Origin: Clostridia bacterium
GTDB taxonomy: Bacteria > Bacillota > Clostridia > Christensenellales > Borkfalkiaceae
DNA length: 61,356 nt
Assembly (NCBI GenBank): GCA_013316055.1
Contig: WSNM01000005.1
Location: 1 to 61,356, forward strand
Reading direction: 5' to 3'
Shown piece by piece: positions 34,712 to 42,816 of this stretch (positions are counted from its first letter, which is position 1; the number at the start of each line of letters is the position of its first letter). The position numbers and the translations under genes were made by a program. A model generated the notes under the pieces. That model saw only the letters and a list, made by a program, of their open reading frames with translations. It did not search any database and had not been told where the DNA came from.

Positions 34712-34723
34712 AGGGGGATAAAA

Positions 34724-34954
34724 ATGATACCGACAAAAGAATATAGAGAACGACAGCAAAGAACAATGAAAGCCCTTGCAACGATACGCGAGGGCGACAG
34801 GGTTAAAATAGTGCATTGCCTTGAAGCTGAACGCTATGCCGGCGAAACATTTGAAGTACTATCTGAACCTTATCAAATCGGCGGTACTTGGTGCGTAAAA
34901 ATCGAGCGCAAAGGCACGTTTGATATAGGTTGCCTTGAAAAAATCGAGGGATAG
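34724..34954 (+). CDS. Small SH3-like protein, unknown
   Basis: 76 aa. After a basic helix (residues 1-20) the segment REGDRVKIVHCLEAERYAG and the following strands look like a KOW/SH3-like beta barrel. Not assigned to a family. Shine-Dalgarno AAAGGGGGAT. Five nt before the methyltransferase. Confidence 0.45.
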   Translation: MIPTKEYRERQQRTMKALATIREGDRVKIVHCLEAERYAGETFEVLSEPYQIGGTWCVKIERKGTFDIGCLEKIEG

Positions 34955-34959
34955 GAAGA

Positions 34960-35568
34960 ATGAGCGGTAATGTAAACGGAGTGTTTAAGACTTTGGGCGC
35001 AACAAGTCACAGCCAACACGAGCGCGAGCCGGACGATTATTACGCAACCGACCCGAAAGCGATTGATAAGTTACTATCGGTAGCGCAATTAAATACCCGC
35101 ATATGGGAGTGCGCCTGCGGCGGCGGGCATTTATCGGAACGACTGACGGAACACGGCTTTTACGTTTGCAGTTCGGATATAAAAGACAGAGGCTATAAGC
35201 GGCTTTCAGTAATTAAGGACTTTCTGAAAGCAAAGACTGTACCGTTTAATCAGCCGTTCGATATAGTGACGAATCCGCCGTATAGGTATGCAAAGGAATT
35301 TGTAATAAAAGCCTTGGAACTGCTGCCGCATGGCGGCAAGTGCTGTATGCTGTTGCGATTGCAGTTTTTAGAAGGCAAAGCGCGATATGAGGAAATATTC
35401 CGAACAACCCCGCCGCGCCGAGTGTATGTATTTTCCGAGCGTTTGCAATGCGCGAAGAACGGCGATTTTGAGCAATTAAAAACCTCGGGCGGCTCAGCGA
35501 TAGCGTATGCGTGGTTTGTCTGGGTGAAAGGTTGCGAAAATAAAACAACAACGGTTAATTGGATATGA
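34960..35568 (+). CDS. DNA methyltransferase-like protein (NPPY)
   Basis: 202 aa. An AdoMet-binding motif I is seen as IWECACGGGHLSERL (about 47-61), an acidic residue in CSSDIKDRGY, and catalytic motif IV NPPY (about 104). These identify an amino-methyltransferase of adenine-N6 or cytosine-N4 type. There is no target recognition domain or restriction partner. It may modify element DNA or regulate its expression. Overlaps the next gene by ATGA. Confidence 0.75.
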   Translation: MSGNVNGVFKTLGATSHSQHEREPDDYYATDPKAIDKLLSVAQLNTRIWECACGGGHLSERLTEHGFYVCSSDIKDRGYKRLSVIKDFLKAKTVPFNQPFDIVTNPPYRYAKEFVIKALELLPHGGKCCMLLRLQFLEGKARYEEIFRTTPPRRVYVFSERLQCAKNGDFEQLKTSGGSAIAYAWFVWVKGCENKTTTVNWI

Positions 35569-35894
35569 AAGGAAAAAGAAACAGCCAGCGCGAGCGCAAA
35601 GCGAAACGCCGCAAGCGCTTCCGCGTAGTAATGGAAATAATCTTAATGGCGCTTGGGGTGTTGTGCGGGATAATGCCGCAGCCGTTTCCGTTGTTGGTGC
35701 CTATCCTTATCGGCACGGTAAGAATAGTTGGGCGCGCGTTAGAGAAAGAGCCGGAGCCGCCTTCGGCGCCGGTAGTGTATTGCAACGGGCACGTTGCACC
35801 GGACAAACCCATAAAAACGCTGCCAAAACAAAAGCCGCCTGCGGTAGAAGCAAGCGGCGCGAGGAAAAATAAAACGAGCGAGAGGGTAAAATAA
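35565..35894 (+). CDS. Small membrane-hairpin protein
   Basis: 109 aa from the ATG overlapping the methyltransferase stop. A very basic start (KGKRNSQRERKAKRRKRF) precedes one long or two short membrane segments (about 21-58) broken by MPQPFP. The C-terminal half is Pro/Lys-rich and ends KNKTSERVK. No family recognised. Confidence 0.5.
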   Translation: MKGKRNSQRERKAKRRKRFRVVMEIILMALGVLCGIMPQPFPLLVPILIGTVRIVGRALEKEPEPPSAPVVYCNGHVAPDKPIKTLPKQKPPAVEASGARKNKTSERVK

Positions 35895-36400
35895 TGCAAT
35901 TTTTGCAATGGTGCGAGATACATAAAATCGAGTTGATAATAACCGCGGTAGCGGTTGCGTTGCTGGTAATAATAATCGGCGTAATAGTTGTGGTTTGGAG
36001 GCGCAAAGATAAAGGGCTTTTTAAATTTCGTCGCTATAAAAAATATGAAGGCAGTGCAGAGAAGAAAGCAAAGCACCCAAAATTGATAGTGGAAGATTTA
36101 GAAACAGAATACGGATACATGGGCTTAACGGAATCTAAAAAGCACGGACGAAATAGCAATATACCTATAACAAATCCGGTAGCAGGCGATGACAGACAAT
36201 CATATTTGCGAAAACCGGTGGAACACGATTTGAAGGAAAATTTTGAGGAAATTTTAGACGGATATAATTTGTCGAAAGCGGATATAAAAGCGGTTAAAAA
36301 GTATTTAAGGCACAGATTGAAAGTAAAGCGTCAGGAAGTGCGAGAGCAAAAGCGTAAAGCCAAAAAATGGAGAAACCGTAACAAAAGAAAAAAGAAGTAA
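35894..36400 (+). CDS. Single-span membrane protein with long basic cytoplasmic domain
   Basis: 168 aa. A short N-terminus, one membrane span at about 13-36, then WRRKDKGLFKFRRYKKY and a Lys/Arg-rich cytoplasmic region ending in RNRNKRKKK. No family recognised. In filamentous phages the pI/Zot ATPase carries its own membrane anchor; here the Zot-like protein lacks one, so this neighbour could supply it (inference). Its end lies within a stem-loop at 36391-36457. Confidence 0.5.
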   Translation: MQFLQWCEIHKIELIITAVAVALLVIIIGVIVVVWRRKDKGLFKFRRYKKYEGSAEKKAKHPKLIVEDLETEYGYMGLTESKKHGRNSNIPITNPVAGDDRQSYLRKPVEHDLKENFEEILDGYNLSKADIKAVKKYLRHRLKVKRQEVREQKRKAKKWRNRNKRKKK

Positions 36401-36457
36401 CACCGCTCGGAGTCATTAACTTCAAACATACGGGCAAACAGCCTTGGTTACTTCTTT
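36391..36457 (+). terminator. Large stem-loop at the end of the membrane protein gene
   Basis: AAAGAAGTAAC and GTTACTTCTTT form a perfect 11-bp stem around a 45-nt loop that includes GGC/GCC pairing. T-rich sequence follows. It may be a terminator or a regulatory RNA element before 36510. Confidence 0.4.
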
Positions 36458-36509
36458 AATATTATTATATTCAAATTTTTAAAAAAGTCAATAGCGGAGG
36501 AGCAATAAA

Positions 36510-37010
36510 ATGAAGAAAGACGACAAAAAGAACAAGACCACCCGAGCGGCTCAGAGCAAGAGCGGGAAACCTTCTAAGCAACCGAAGCCGGCGGGTAAGC
36601 CTACGGACAAAACAACGGGGAAGAAGCGACCGCCTGCGGCGAAACCTTCGGCGCCGAAGAAAACGCCCGCAGCGCCTAAAAAGCCGACAGCCGCGAAAGC
36701 GCCTAAATTAAAGCCTATAAAGCACAGTGACGCCGAGGAAAACAAGATAGGCTCGGTAAGTCCTATAATCATAAAACGAGAAAGTAAGCCGCAGCCGCCG
36801 CGACACCGTGTGTTAAAGCGCGTGGCAAAAAGCGGCGGGTATACAGCCTTTGACGGAGCGAGAGCGGGTAAGACGTTTGCAACGCCTTCGGAAGCCGCGA
36901 ATTATGCAGCGTACGTTTTTGCGTGTACCGGAAAAGTGATAGAGGTAGCGCCTACGAGTCGGCAGGTAACGCATACCTTTGAGCCGGAAGAGCAGAAGAA
37001 AAAGAAGTAA
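36510..37010 (+). CDS. Lys/Pro/Ala-rich histone-tail-like protein with C-terminal domain
   Basis: 166 aa. Residues 1-75 are a disordered Lys/Pro/Ala tail resembling histone H1 or bacterial nucleoid tails. Residues about 97-150 (HRVLKRVAKSGGYTAFDG, TFATPSEAANYAAYVFACTG) look like a small DUF2188-type fold. It likely binds nucleic acid. It directly precedes the Zot-like ATPase; a role in condensing or delivering DNA for export is a guess. Shine-Dalgarno GCGGAGGAG is strong. Confidence 0.5.
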   Translation: MKKDDKKNKTTRAAQSKSGKPSKQPKPAGKPTDKTTGKKRPPAAKPSAPKKTPAAPKKPTAAKAPKLKPIKHSDAEENKIGSVSPIIIKRESKPQPPRHRVLKRVAKSGGYTAFDGARAGKTFATPSEAANYAAYVFACTGKVIEVAPTSRQVTHTFEPEEQKKKK

Positions 37011-37014
37011 GTCA

Positions 37015-37863
37015 ATGGAAAGCAAGCCCAATTTAACGCTGGTAGTGGGCGTCCGTGGTACGGGCAAAAGTTCGTTTCTTGCATATCAAGCGCATATAGC
37101 GAAGTTCGAGCGCGGGGAATACCTTAAACGCCGTTCAACGGAAAAGACGATAGAAATAAATAAAAAATATGGCTTGCACCTGACGCCGCCGGATAAGGTG
37201 CCGATATATTCACCTATGCGAATGCGGTTTTTAGAGGGCTATTATAAATACTACGAGCCGTATTTTATAAATCCGTATTATATAGGCGTCAACGACGGCA
37301 GCGGCAAGCCAGCATTATATGTAGCGCCATGCAGCGTTGTAATAATCCCCGAGTTGCAAAGGATAATCAACAGCCGTAAAAGCGCAACGTTCCCGGACAG
37401 ATTAAGTCAATGGTTTGAGGAAAGCCGGCATTTCGATATCGAGTTTTGGGGCGACGGACAGCGCGGGCATTTAATGGACGTGAACGTGCGCGCTATAACC
37501 GACAAGATTATAGAAATGCAGGGTGTTGAGAATGAGAAAGACGGTTTAGGCAGAGTAATAAAAACAACATGGCATTGCCGAGAATTTTACAACGTCCGCG
37601 ACTATGACGACTATATAAAAAACAATGCGCGGTGTTATAAAGAAACTGCTTACGAATACAACGGCAATATATTTGCTTGCTATGATTCGCAAGAGCGCGC
37701 GAGCGATTTTATCCCGCCGCGCGGAGAGGACTTTGCGTATATGCAACATTTAACATCGTCAGAGCGACAGCGATTGCCGGCAGAGCAGGCGGCAGTTTAT
37801 AACATAGACGAGCCGGAGTGGTTCAGGGGCAAGTATGAAAAGGAAGAAGAAAAAGAGAACTGA
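37015..37863 (+). CDS. Zot/pI-like phage assembly ATPase
   Basis: 282 aa from the ATG at 37015, 5 nt after the previous stop. Walker A is GVRGTGKSS (12-20). A Walker-B-like strand VVIIPELQRI (about 107-116) has Pro where the family usually has Asp, but keeps the Glu and the trailing Q-R. WFEESRHFDIEFWGDGQRG (about 130-150) matches the Zot signature of His, Asp and sensor Gln; DVNVRAITDK follows. These are the features of the Zonula occludens toxin/gene I family, which drives extrusion of filamentous phages. Unlike classical members it has no membrane span or periplasmic domain and ends in a Glu/Lys tail. Overlaps the next gene by 29 nt. Confidence 0.75.
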   Translation: MESKPNLTLVVGVRGTGKSSFLAYQAHIAKFERGEYLKRRSTEKTIEINKKYGLHLTPPDKVPIYSPMRMRFLEGYYKYYEPYFINPYYIGVNDGSGKPALYVAPCSVVIIPELQRIINSRKSATFPDRLSQWFEESRHFDIEFWGDGQRGHLMDVNVRAITDKIIEMQGVENEKDGLGRVIKTTWHCREFYNVRDYDDYIKNNARCYKETAYEYNGNIFACYDSQERASDFIPPRGEDFAYMQHLTSSERQRLPAEQAAVYNIDEPEWFRGKYEKEEEKEN

Positions 37864-38887
37864 GAACTATACGGACTACTACAACGAGATAGTAGACGAT
37901 TTGTTTGAATTTAACCAAAAGTATATAGAAAAATCAATAGATTTGGAAGTTCATAAAAACTATATGGACGCGCAAATATACAAGTCGGTACAGGCAGCGC
38001 TTGCAGAGCAATATGAATCGGAGTTGGCGCTTAAACGCGCCCAGTCGCGAAGCAAAACAAACGAGCGGTTTTATTTAGCGGAAGGCTTAGCAAACGAATT
38101 GGCTGCTTACAGTTATTATAAATGTTTTCGTTGGCACAGCAGTCCGATGAAACGGATATTGGATAATCGAATCGCGTCCGAAGCGGCGGGTTATTTTGAA
38201 GAACTTGAAGAAGGTATTGAGCCGGACCATGACGAAGCTGAGAACGAAGCGGCGGAATTAATGTATACGCTTGTTTATGAAACAGTAGGACGGTTTAAGC
38301 GCCGCAAGGTAATCAAGCGCGTCGGCAGACGTCTTGTGTATTACATTGATGAGTACATTAAAGCGGAATGCATACCGGAACGCCGCGCCGCGCTGTTTGA
38401 GTTAATCGCCAACGAACTATCGCGGCAGACAGATACGACGCAGTTTAAATTGTTAAACGGCGAGTATATCAAAGGCTTGCTTGGCGAGCATATCCGGACA
38501 CTGCCGCCTGAACGGGCGCAACCGGAGCAATTGCCGGCGAGCGAGGCGGCAACGCTGGCGCCTTCGGAAGAAGGACAACCGGAGCAAGCGGCGGCGAGCG
38601 AGGAGCCCGAGGAACCGGACGAGGACGAGGAGGACGATTTAAGCGCCTTATACGAACTTGCGGACGAGCCTGACGTCGAAGAACCGGCGGCGCCGGGCGA
38701 AGTGCAGGAACATGCGGAGCAAGCCACCACAGCGTCGGAGGAGGCGCCGGAGCAGGCAACCGACGTTGCGGACGACGTCGAGCAAATGCAAATGCTTGCG
38801 GCGCAGTCTGAGAGAAGCGCAGAACCCGAGGAACCGGACATGGGCGCAAACGCTGACAAGGGGGAAGAAACAGAAAACACAGATTAA
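37835..38887 (+). CDS. Protein with basic start, helical core and long acidic tail
   Basis: 350 aa, not recognised. A basic start (MKRKKKKRTENY) precedes a helical domain (about 15-215) and then about 130 residues rich in Glu, Ala, Pro and Gln, including EEPDEDEEDD. No membrane span. It overlaps the Zot-like gene by 29 nt, so the two may act together. An acidic tail could bind the cationic proteins of this element, but that is speculation. Confidence 0.5.
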   Translation: MKRKKKKRTENYTDYYNEIVDDLFEFNQKYIEKSIDLEVHKNYMDAQIYKSVQAALAEQYESELALKRAQSRSKTNERFYLAEGLANELAAYSYYKCFRWHSSPMKRILDNRIASEAAGYFEELEEGIEPDHDEAENEAAELMYTLVYETVGRFKRRKVIKRVGRRLVYYIDEYIKAECIPERRAALFELIANELSRQTDTTQFKLLNGEYIKGLLGEHIRTLPPERAQPEQLPASEAATLAPSEEGQPEQAAASEEPEEPDEDEEDDLSALYELADEPDVEEPAAPGEVQEHAEQATTASEEAPEQATDVADDVEQMQMLAAQSERSAEPEEPDMGANADKGEETENTD

Positions 38888-38899
38888 GGGGGTAAGGCT

Positions 38900-39109
38900 A
38901 TGATAAGGAAAGTGTATTTTTACGGTTGCGACGATTGCAAGGTGGTAGTGCGAGAATACCCGGACAAAAGCGCGCCTAAAAATTTAGGATGGGCGGTAGC
39001 GCATGACGGCAAAACTTGTTATTGCCCTGCGTGTGCGCTTCGGCACCGCTCAACGGGTTGTAAAGGCGTAAAATCTAACCAAAGCGGGCAACAGATAAAG
39101 ATAGTTTAA
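38900..39109 (+). CDS. Small zinc-ribbon-like protein
   Basis: 69 aa. CDDC (about 10-13) and CYCPAC (about 41-46) with a following His form a likely zinc site. The end is basic. No family assigned. Shine-Dalgarno AAGGGGGTAAG. Confidence 0.5.
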   Translation: MIRKVYFYGCDDCKVVVREYPDKSAPKNLGWAVAHDGKTCYCPACALRHRSTGCKGVKSNQSGQQIKIV

Positions 39110-39121
39110 GGAGGGCGGCAG

Positions 39122-39364
39122 ATGAAGAAAATAGACGTGCAGGTGTTATTTAATAAATTAATATCCTTCGAGTATGAATTTTTAAAGTATTTAAATAAAT
39201 TGCAGGGCGTGGAAAGTCGCCCGATAGATTTCACGGCAGCGGCGGACGCGCTGGGCGTGGACAAGCGCAAGGTGTATAACGCCTGCAAGCGTTTGCAAGC
39301 AGCAGACGCGCTTATCTGCACCGGTGACAGTTTTAAAATCGCGCCGGATATGTTTATTAAATGA
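39122..39364 (+). CDS. Small winged-helix DNA-binding protein
   Basis: 80 aa. The segment IDFTAAADALGVDKRKVYNA followed by CKRLQAADALI has the helix-turn-helix and wing pattern of MarR/LexA-like folds. Shine-Dalgarno AAGGAGGGCGG is strong. Directly precedes the dyad and dnaB, so it may regulate the replication genes or act as an excisionase; undecided. Confidence 0.55.
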   Translation: MKKIDVQVLFNKLISFEYEFLKYLNKLQGVESRPIDFTAAADALGVDKRKVYNACKRLQAADALICTGDSFKIAPDMFIK

Positions 39365-39396
39365 TAATAAATTACATAAAAACGGGTGCGCGCAGA

Positions 39397-39428
39397 GTGC
39401 ATGCAAACGTGATGAGCGCGCCATGCAC
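39397..39428. promoter_or_regulatory. Dyad upstream of the element dnaB
   Basis: GTGCATG and CATGCAC separated by 18 nt, GC-rich, followed by CTTTAATCAC. A candidate operator or attenuator 55 nt before the dnaB start. Confidence 0.3.
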
Positions 39429-39482
39429 GCTTTAATCACTGTAATTCTTGTAAATTTTTAACAATAATAAGGACAAAAGGAA

Positions 39483-40820
39483 ATGAGCAGTATAAATGCA
39501 ATGCCGTACAATTTAGAAGCGGAGCAGGCGCTTTTGGGCTGTATGCTAATGGATAACGCAGTAATCCCGGAAATAACGGAAGCGTTGCAGGAGAGCGATT
39601 TTTACGTAGAAAGCCACCAAATAATTTATCGAGGGATAATGACGGTGTACCAGAGCCGCAAGGCGCTTGACATAATCACAGTAACGGACGCGCTGGAAAC
39701 GCTGGCTAAGCTTGCGGACGTCGGTGGGATTGCGTACATAACCGAACTTGCGCAAATCACGCCTTCGGCGGCAAACTATGCGGAATATCTGGAAATAGTC
39801 AAGCGCGACGGGCTGAACCGTAGCATAATCCGCGCCGCCGGTGAAATAGCGGAGTATGCGCGTAAAAGCGACAGCGGCGAAGGTAGCATTCAGTATGCGG
39901 AATCGCGGTTGTACGCGGTATCGGACAAGCGAAGCGGCAGCACGGCAGAGGATATACGGGAAACGGGCTTTAACGACGTGCTGGAACGTATGAACGCGCT
40001 TGCAATGAATAAAGACGCGTTTATGGGCGTCAAGACGGGTTTCTTCCGGCTGGACAAATTGACGAACGGCTTACAAAAGCAAAACCTTATAATCCTTGCC
40101 GCGCGCCCGGGAATGGGCAAAACGTCGCTGGCAATGAATATAATCGAGCACGCGGCGCTTTACGATAAAAAGGTTTGCGCGGTTTTCTCCTTGGAAATGT
40201 CCACGCTGGAAATCAAATGGCGCTTATTGTGCGCCGCCTCGGGCGTGAGTTCGTCGGCCGCTAATGCCGGGCGTCTGGGCACCGAGGAATGGAAGCGCCT
40301 GACGAAGTACAGCGACAAACTGTCGAGGGCGAGTATAAGCATAGACGACAACGCGGGAATAACGCCCGCGGAAATACTGTCTAAGTGCCGCAGAATCAAA
40401 GCGCGGAACGGCGGGCGGCTGGACCTTGTAATGGTGGATTACATACAGTTAATGAGCAGTGGTAAGCGGTATGGGGAGCAAAACCGTACTCAGGAAGTGG
40501 CAGACGTAACGCGTGCGTTAAAACTAATGGCGAAGGAGTTAGACGTGCCGGTGTTGGCGCTGTCACAGCTTAGGCGCCTTGATAAGAATGATAAACCGCA
40601 GTTATCGGATTTGCGTGAATCGGGCGCAATCGAGCAGGACGCCGACGTGGTAATGTTTATCGAGCGTCCGGACGTCGGACTGTCGGACGAGGAAATGGCG
40701 AAGAAGAGCATAATCAAGGGCGCGGCGATATTGACGATAGCAAAGCACCGTAACGGCGAACTTGCAAAATTGCCGCTTCGGTTCAGGGGCGAAATAACAA
40801 AATTTGTAGACGCGGAGTAA
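39483..40820 (+). CDS. dnaB: Replicative DNA helicase, DnaB family
   Basis: 445 aa. The N-terminal DnaB domain begins MPYNLEAEQALLGCML. The RecA-like C-terminal domain has Walker A ARPGMGKTSLA (about 206-216), FSLEMS, Walker B LVMVDYIQLM, the family Q/R motif LSQLRR and the H/R finger segment near KHRNGE. It appears complete. Shine-Dalgarno AAAAGGAA. It is an element copy; the host gene is not in the window. With the next gene it makes up the replication module. DnaB is not a usual filamentous-phage gene. Confidence 0.95.
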   Translation: MSSINAMPYNLEAEQALLGCMLMDNAVIPEITEALQESDFYVESHQIIYRGIMTVYQSRKALDIITVTDALETLAKLADVGGIAYITELAQITPSAANYAEYLEIVKRDGLNRSIIRAAGEIAEYARKSDSGEGSIQYAESRLYAVSDKRSGSTAEDIRETGFNDVLERMNALAMNKDAFMGVKTGFFRLDKLTNGLQKQNLIILAARPGMGKTSLAMNIIEHAALYDKKVCAVFSLEMSTLEIKWRLLCAASGVSSSAANAGRLGTEEWKRLTKYSDKLSRASISIDDNAGITPAEILSKCRRIKARNGGRLDLVMVDYIQLMSSGKRYGEQNRTQEVADVTRALKLMAKELDVPVLALSQLRRLDKNDKPQLSDLRESGAIEQDADVVMFIERPDVGLSDEEMAKKSIIKGAAILTIAKHRNGELAKLPLRFRGEITKFVDAE

Positions 40821-40823
40821 AGA

Positions 40824-41900
40824 ATGGCGGCGAACACGGCAGCAAAACTGAATACCGAACAGAGCGGCGGGATATATTACGTCAGTTTTTTCAGCGCGCT
40901 GAAAGCAAGCGCGCTGTCGTCGCTGGCACAAATTTACAGTGGGTTAATATCGAGTTTTTCCGGCGTTAAGGACGCGCTGGGGAACGAAAGCACGTTTACA
41001 CGCAAGTATGACGAGATAACAGAATTAACGGGCATAAGCGCGCCTTCGATTAGCAGATTTAACCGCGACCTTAAAGCGCTGGGCTATATGCGCAAGGACG
41101 GGCAAAGCACATACGTTTTTGACCACGGCAAGGTCGGCGGCCGCAAATGGCATTGTCCGCTTGAAGTGTTAAGCCGCGAGTTCGAGATGACGGACGACGA
41201 CGGTAACACGTTCACAAAGCGCTTAACGCCGAGCACGTGCAAAGTATACGCGCTGATTTATACTAAACGCAGCGTTTATCAGACGTATAAGGAAATTGCG
41301 GACGAGTTAGGTATAGACCCGGACACGGTAGCGGCGGCAATGGATTATTTGCGCTGGGCGAAACTGATAGGCTTTCCCAAGTCAAACGTTGCGCGGAACG
41401 GCTCGCAGAAGAATAGGATATATCTGAGGAAGGGCTGGCGCTGGTTCAAGCTGGAAAAGCAATTCCGCAAGCGTTTAAGGGCACAGGAGCCTGACGCTGA
41501 GAGCGCCGCAGAAACGCGGGAATTGTATTACGCGGGACTTCGGGCGAAGGCGGATAAGAAAGCCGCCAAAGCGCGAAATAAGGCGTTTAAATGCCTTGAC
41601 TATAAAGCGCTTACGGCGGAAATGGGTTCCGTGCGCAGTATGTATTTTAAGGCTCGGGATTTAACTGAGAAGCAGGCGCTAAATAAACGTCTGACCGTGC
41701 TGGACGCGCGTCTGAACGAGGTTTTAACGGGTATAGGGCTGTCATCGGCGCAACTTGGTTCAAAGTATTACGTTAAATGTACGTGCTGTAACGATACAGG
41801 CTATACGCCGGAAGGTACGGCTTGCGATTGCTATGAACGCCGACGAAGCCGCGGCTCGCCGCCTAAGCGCGACAAAAGAACTACCAAGGGAATTGAATAA
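40824..41900 (+). CDS. Winged-helix replication initiator with helicase-loader-like Cys motif
   Basis: 358 aa, starts 4 nt after dnaB. Two winged-helix segments are visible: YDEITELTGISAPSISRF (about 55-75) and YKEIADELGIDPDTVAAAM (about 155-175). A basic helical stretch (about 210-260) follows. Near the C-terminus CTCCNDTGYTPEGTACDC (about 318-335) matches the zinc-binding element of DnaC/DnaI-type helicase loaders, but no AAA+ Walker motifs are present. No HUH endonuclease motif is seen. It probably binds an origin and recruits the neighbouring DnaB. Confidence 0.7.
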   Translation: MAANTAAKLNTEQSGGIYYVSFFSALKASALSSLAQIYSGLISSFSGVKDALGNESTFTRKYDEITELTGISAPSISRFNRDLKALGYMRKDGQSTYVFDHGKVGGRKWHCPLEVLSREFEMTDDDGNTFTKRLTPSTCKVYALIYTKRSVYQTYKEIADELGIDPDTVAAAMDYLRWAKLIGFPKSNVARNGSQKNRIYLRKGWRWFKLEKQFRKRLRAQEPDAESAAETRELYYAGLRAKADKKAAKARNKAFKCLDYKALTAEMGSVRSMYFKARDLTEKQALNKRLTVLDARLNEVLTGIGLSSAQLGSKYYVKCTCCNDTGYTPEGTACDCYERRRSRGSPPKRDKRTTKGIE

Positions 41901-41965
41901 GGCAATTTAAAAGCGCAGGCAACGTCTGCGCTTATAGTCGTTGTGATAATCAAAGAAGATTGCGG

Positions 41966-41997
41966 CCGCGCCGGATAATTCCGGCGCGGTTTTATTA
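41966..41997 (+). terminator. Rho-independent terminator after the replication genes
   Basis: A 9-bp perfect GC stem (CCGCGCCGG / CCGGCGCGG), 6-nt loop, then TTTTATTA. A second hairpin without T-run lies just upstream (41911-41933, 8 bp). Confidence 0.85.
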
Positions 41998-42019
41998 TGC
42001 AAAAGTTACTGACGGAATA

Positions 42020-42456
42020 CTGATTATCTTAACAATCAGAATTCCCTTAAAAATAATCAGGATTCGGGTAGCCCTTACCATATATATAAACTATAAAACA
42101 ATAACCGCCGCGGCTTGTGTGCCGCTGCTTTGGGCATGCGGTGAGGGATTGACAGAATGCCGCCCCGAAGGGCGGCGGATATGCGGAAGCGCACAGGGCG
42201 GACGCTGTAAATCCGGCTTTTCCGACGCTTGGTTATTTGGGATTGCTTTGTCTGTAAATCAATCGTCCATTTTTTGACGAGCATTTCCTAAAATATGCGG
42301 AAGGGTGCGCGAGCCGTTGGCTCGCCCCTTACCCGCGTATTTTGATACTATGCTGATAAGTGTTGACTTATCAGCATACCCCGGCGCGGGCGCTCTGTAC
42401 AATCGTTTGCTTTTTGTTGATGATTGTATAAGGCGTTAAACGGGCATAATACGCCT
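42020..42456. other. Non-coding region with at least six hairpins, candidate replication origin or packaging signal
   Basis: No convincing gene. Hairpins: 42020-42039 (6 bp); 42159-42176 (7 bp, CGAA loop); 42301-42330 (7-bp GCGAGCC stem inside a 5-bp outer stem); 42349-42378 (13-bp perfect stem, GTTG loop); 42398-42428 (7 bp); 42431-42456 (6 bp). They vary in sequence, unlike tandem repeats. A hairpin-dense intergenic region beside the replication genes recalls the single-strand origin and packaging-signal region of filamentous phages. It could also be theta-origin DNA bound by the initiator. Confidence 0.55.
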
Positions 42457-42708
42457 ATGACGCAGTTTATTAAAGTGTATGTCGCCGTGGTTTTACGCGT
42501 GGACGAGGACGGGCGTATGGCGCCGCTCGCGATAGAGTGGGAGGACGGGCGCAGATTTGATATTACGAAGGTTGCGGACGTGCGGCAAGCCCCGCCCCGG
42601 CACGTCGGCAGCAGTCCGACTGTCCGTTACACCGTAGATATTGCCGGGAGCCGCCGCGAACTCTACCACGAAGGCGCCCGTTGGTTCGTCGAGAAGTTGT
42701 TGCCCTAA
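42457..42708 (+). CDS. Small conserved protein of Bacillota, unknown function
   Basis: 83 aa from the ATG at 42457. The pattern VYVAVVLRVDEDG, PLAIEWEDGRRFDI, KVADVRQAPP, YTVDIAGSRRELYHE and RWFVEKL matches a short protein family I have seen in many Clostridia genomes, of unknown role. It is the last gene of the element. A 6-bp hairpin covers its ribosome-binding region. Confidence 0.6.
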   Translation: MTQFIKVYVAVVLRVDEDGRMAPLAIEWEDGRRFDITKVADVRQAPPRHVGSSPTVRYTVDIAGSRRELYHEGARWFVEKLLP

Positions 42709-42733
42709 TTTTCCGCATATCCGGAAAAATTAG
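42705..42733 (+). terminator. Inverted repeat at the end of the last element gene
   Basis: CTAATTTTCCG and CGGAAAAATTAG pair over 11 bp with one extra A. It includes the stop codon. No T-run, so termination strength is uncertain. Confidence 0.4.
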
Positions 42734-42735
42734 AG

Positions 42736-42764
42736 TTGACGGAAACAATTTTATTGAATATAAT
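42736..42764 (+). promoter_or_regulatory. Near-perfect outward-facing promoter at the right end of the element
   Basis: TTGACG, 17 nt, TATAAT. A transcript would start near 42771 with a GC hairpin (42778-42793, CCCGCC / GGCGGG), then cross the attR core toward tcdA and cysK. No element gene lies downstream. Confidence 0.65.
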
Positions 42765-42816
42765 ACTAAATATAAAACCCGCCGAACGGCGGGCAGAAAA
42801 GGATAAAATAGGCTTG

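Noticed and set aside
36444..36471. Promoter TTGGTT-16-TATATT before 36510
   Set aside because: It overlaps the 11-bp stem-loop (36391-36457) and is far from consensus; the stem-loop explains the sequence better.
41960..42277. 105-codon frame in the hairpin-rich region
   Set aside because: It crosses the terminator and several hairpins, has no ribosome binding site, and its composition is not protein-like.
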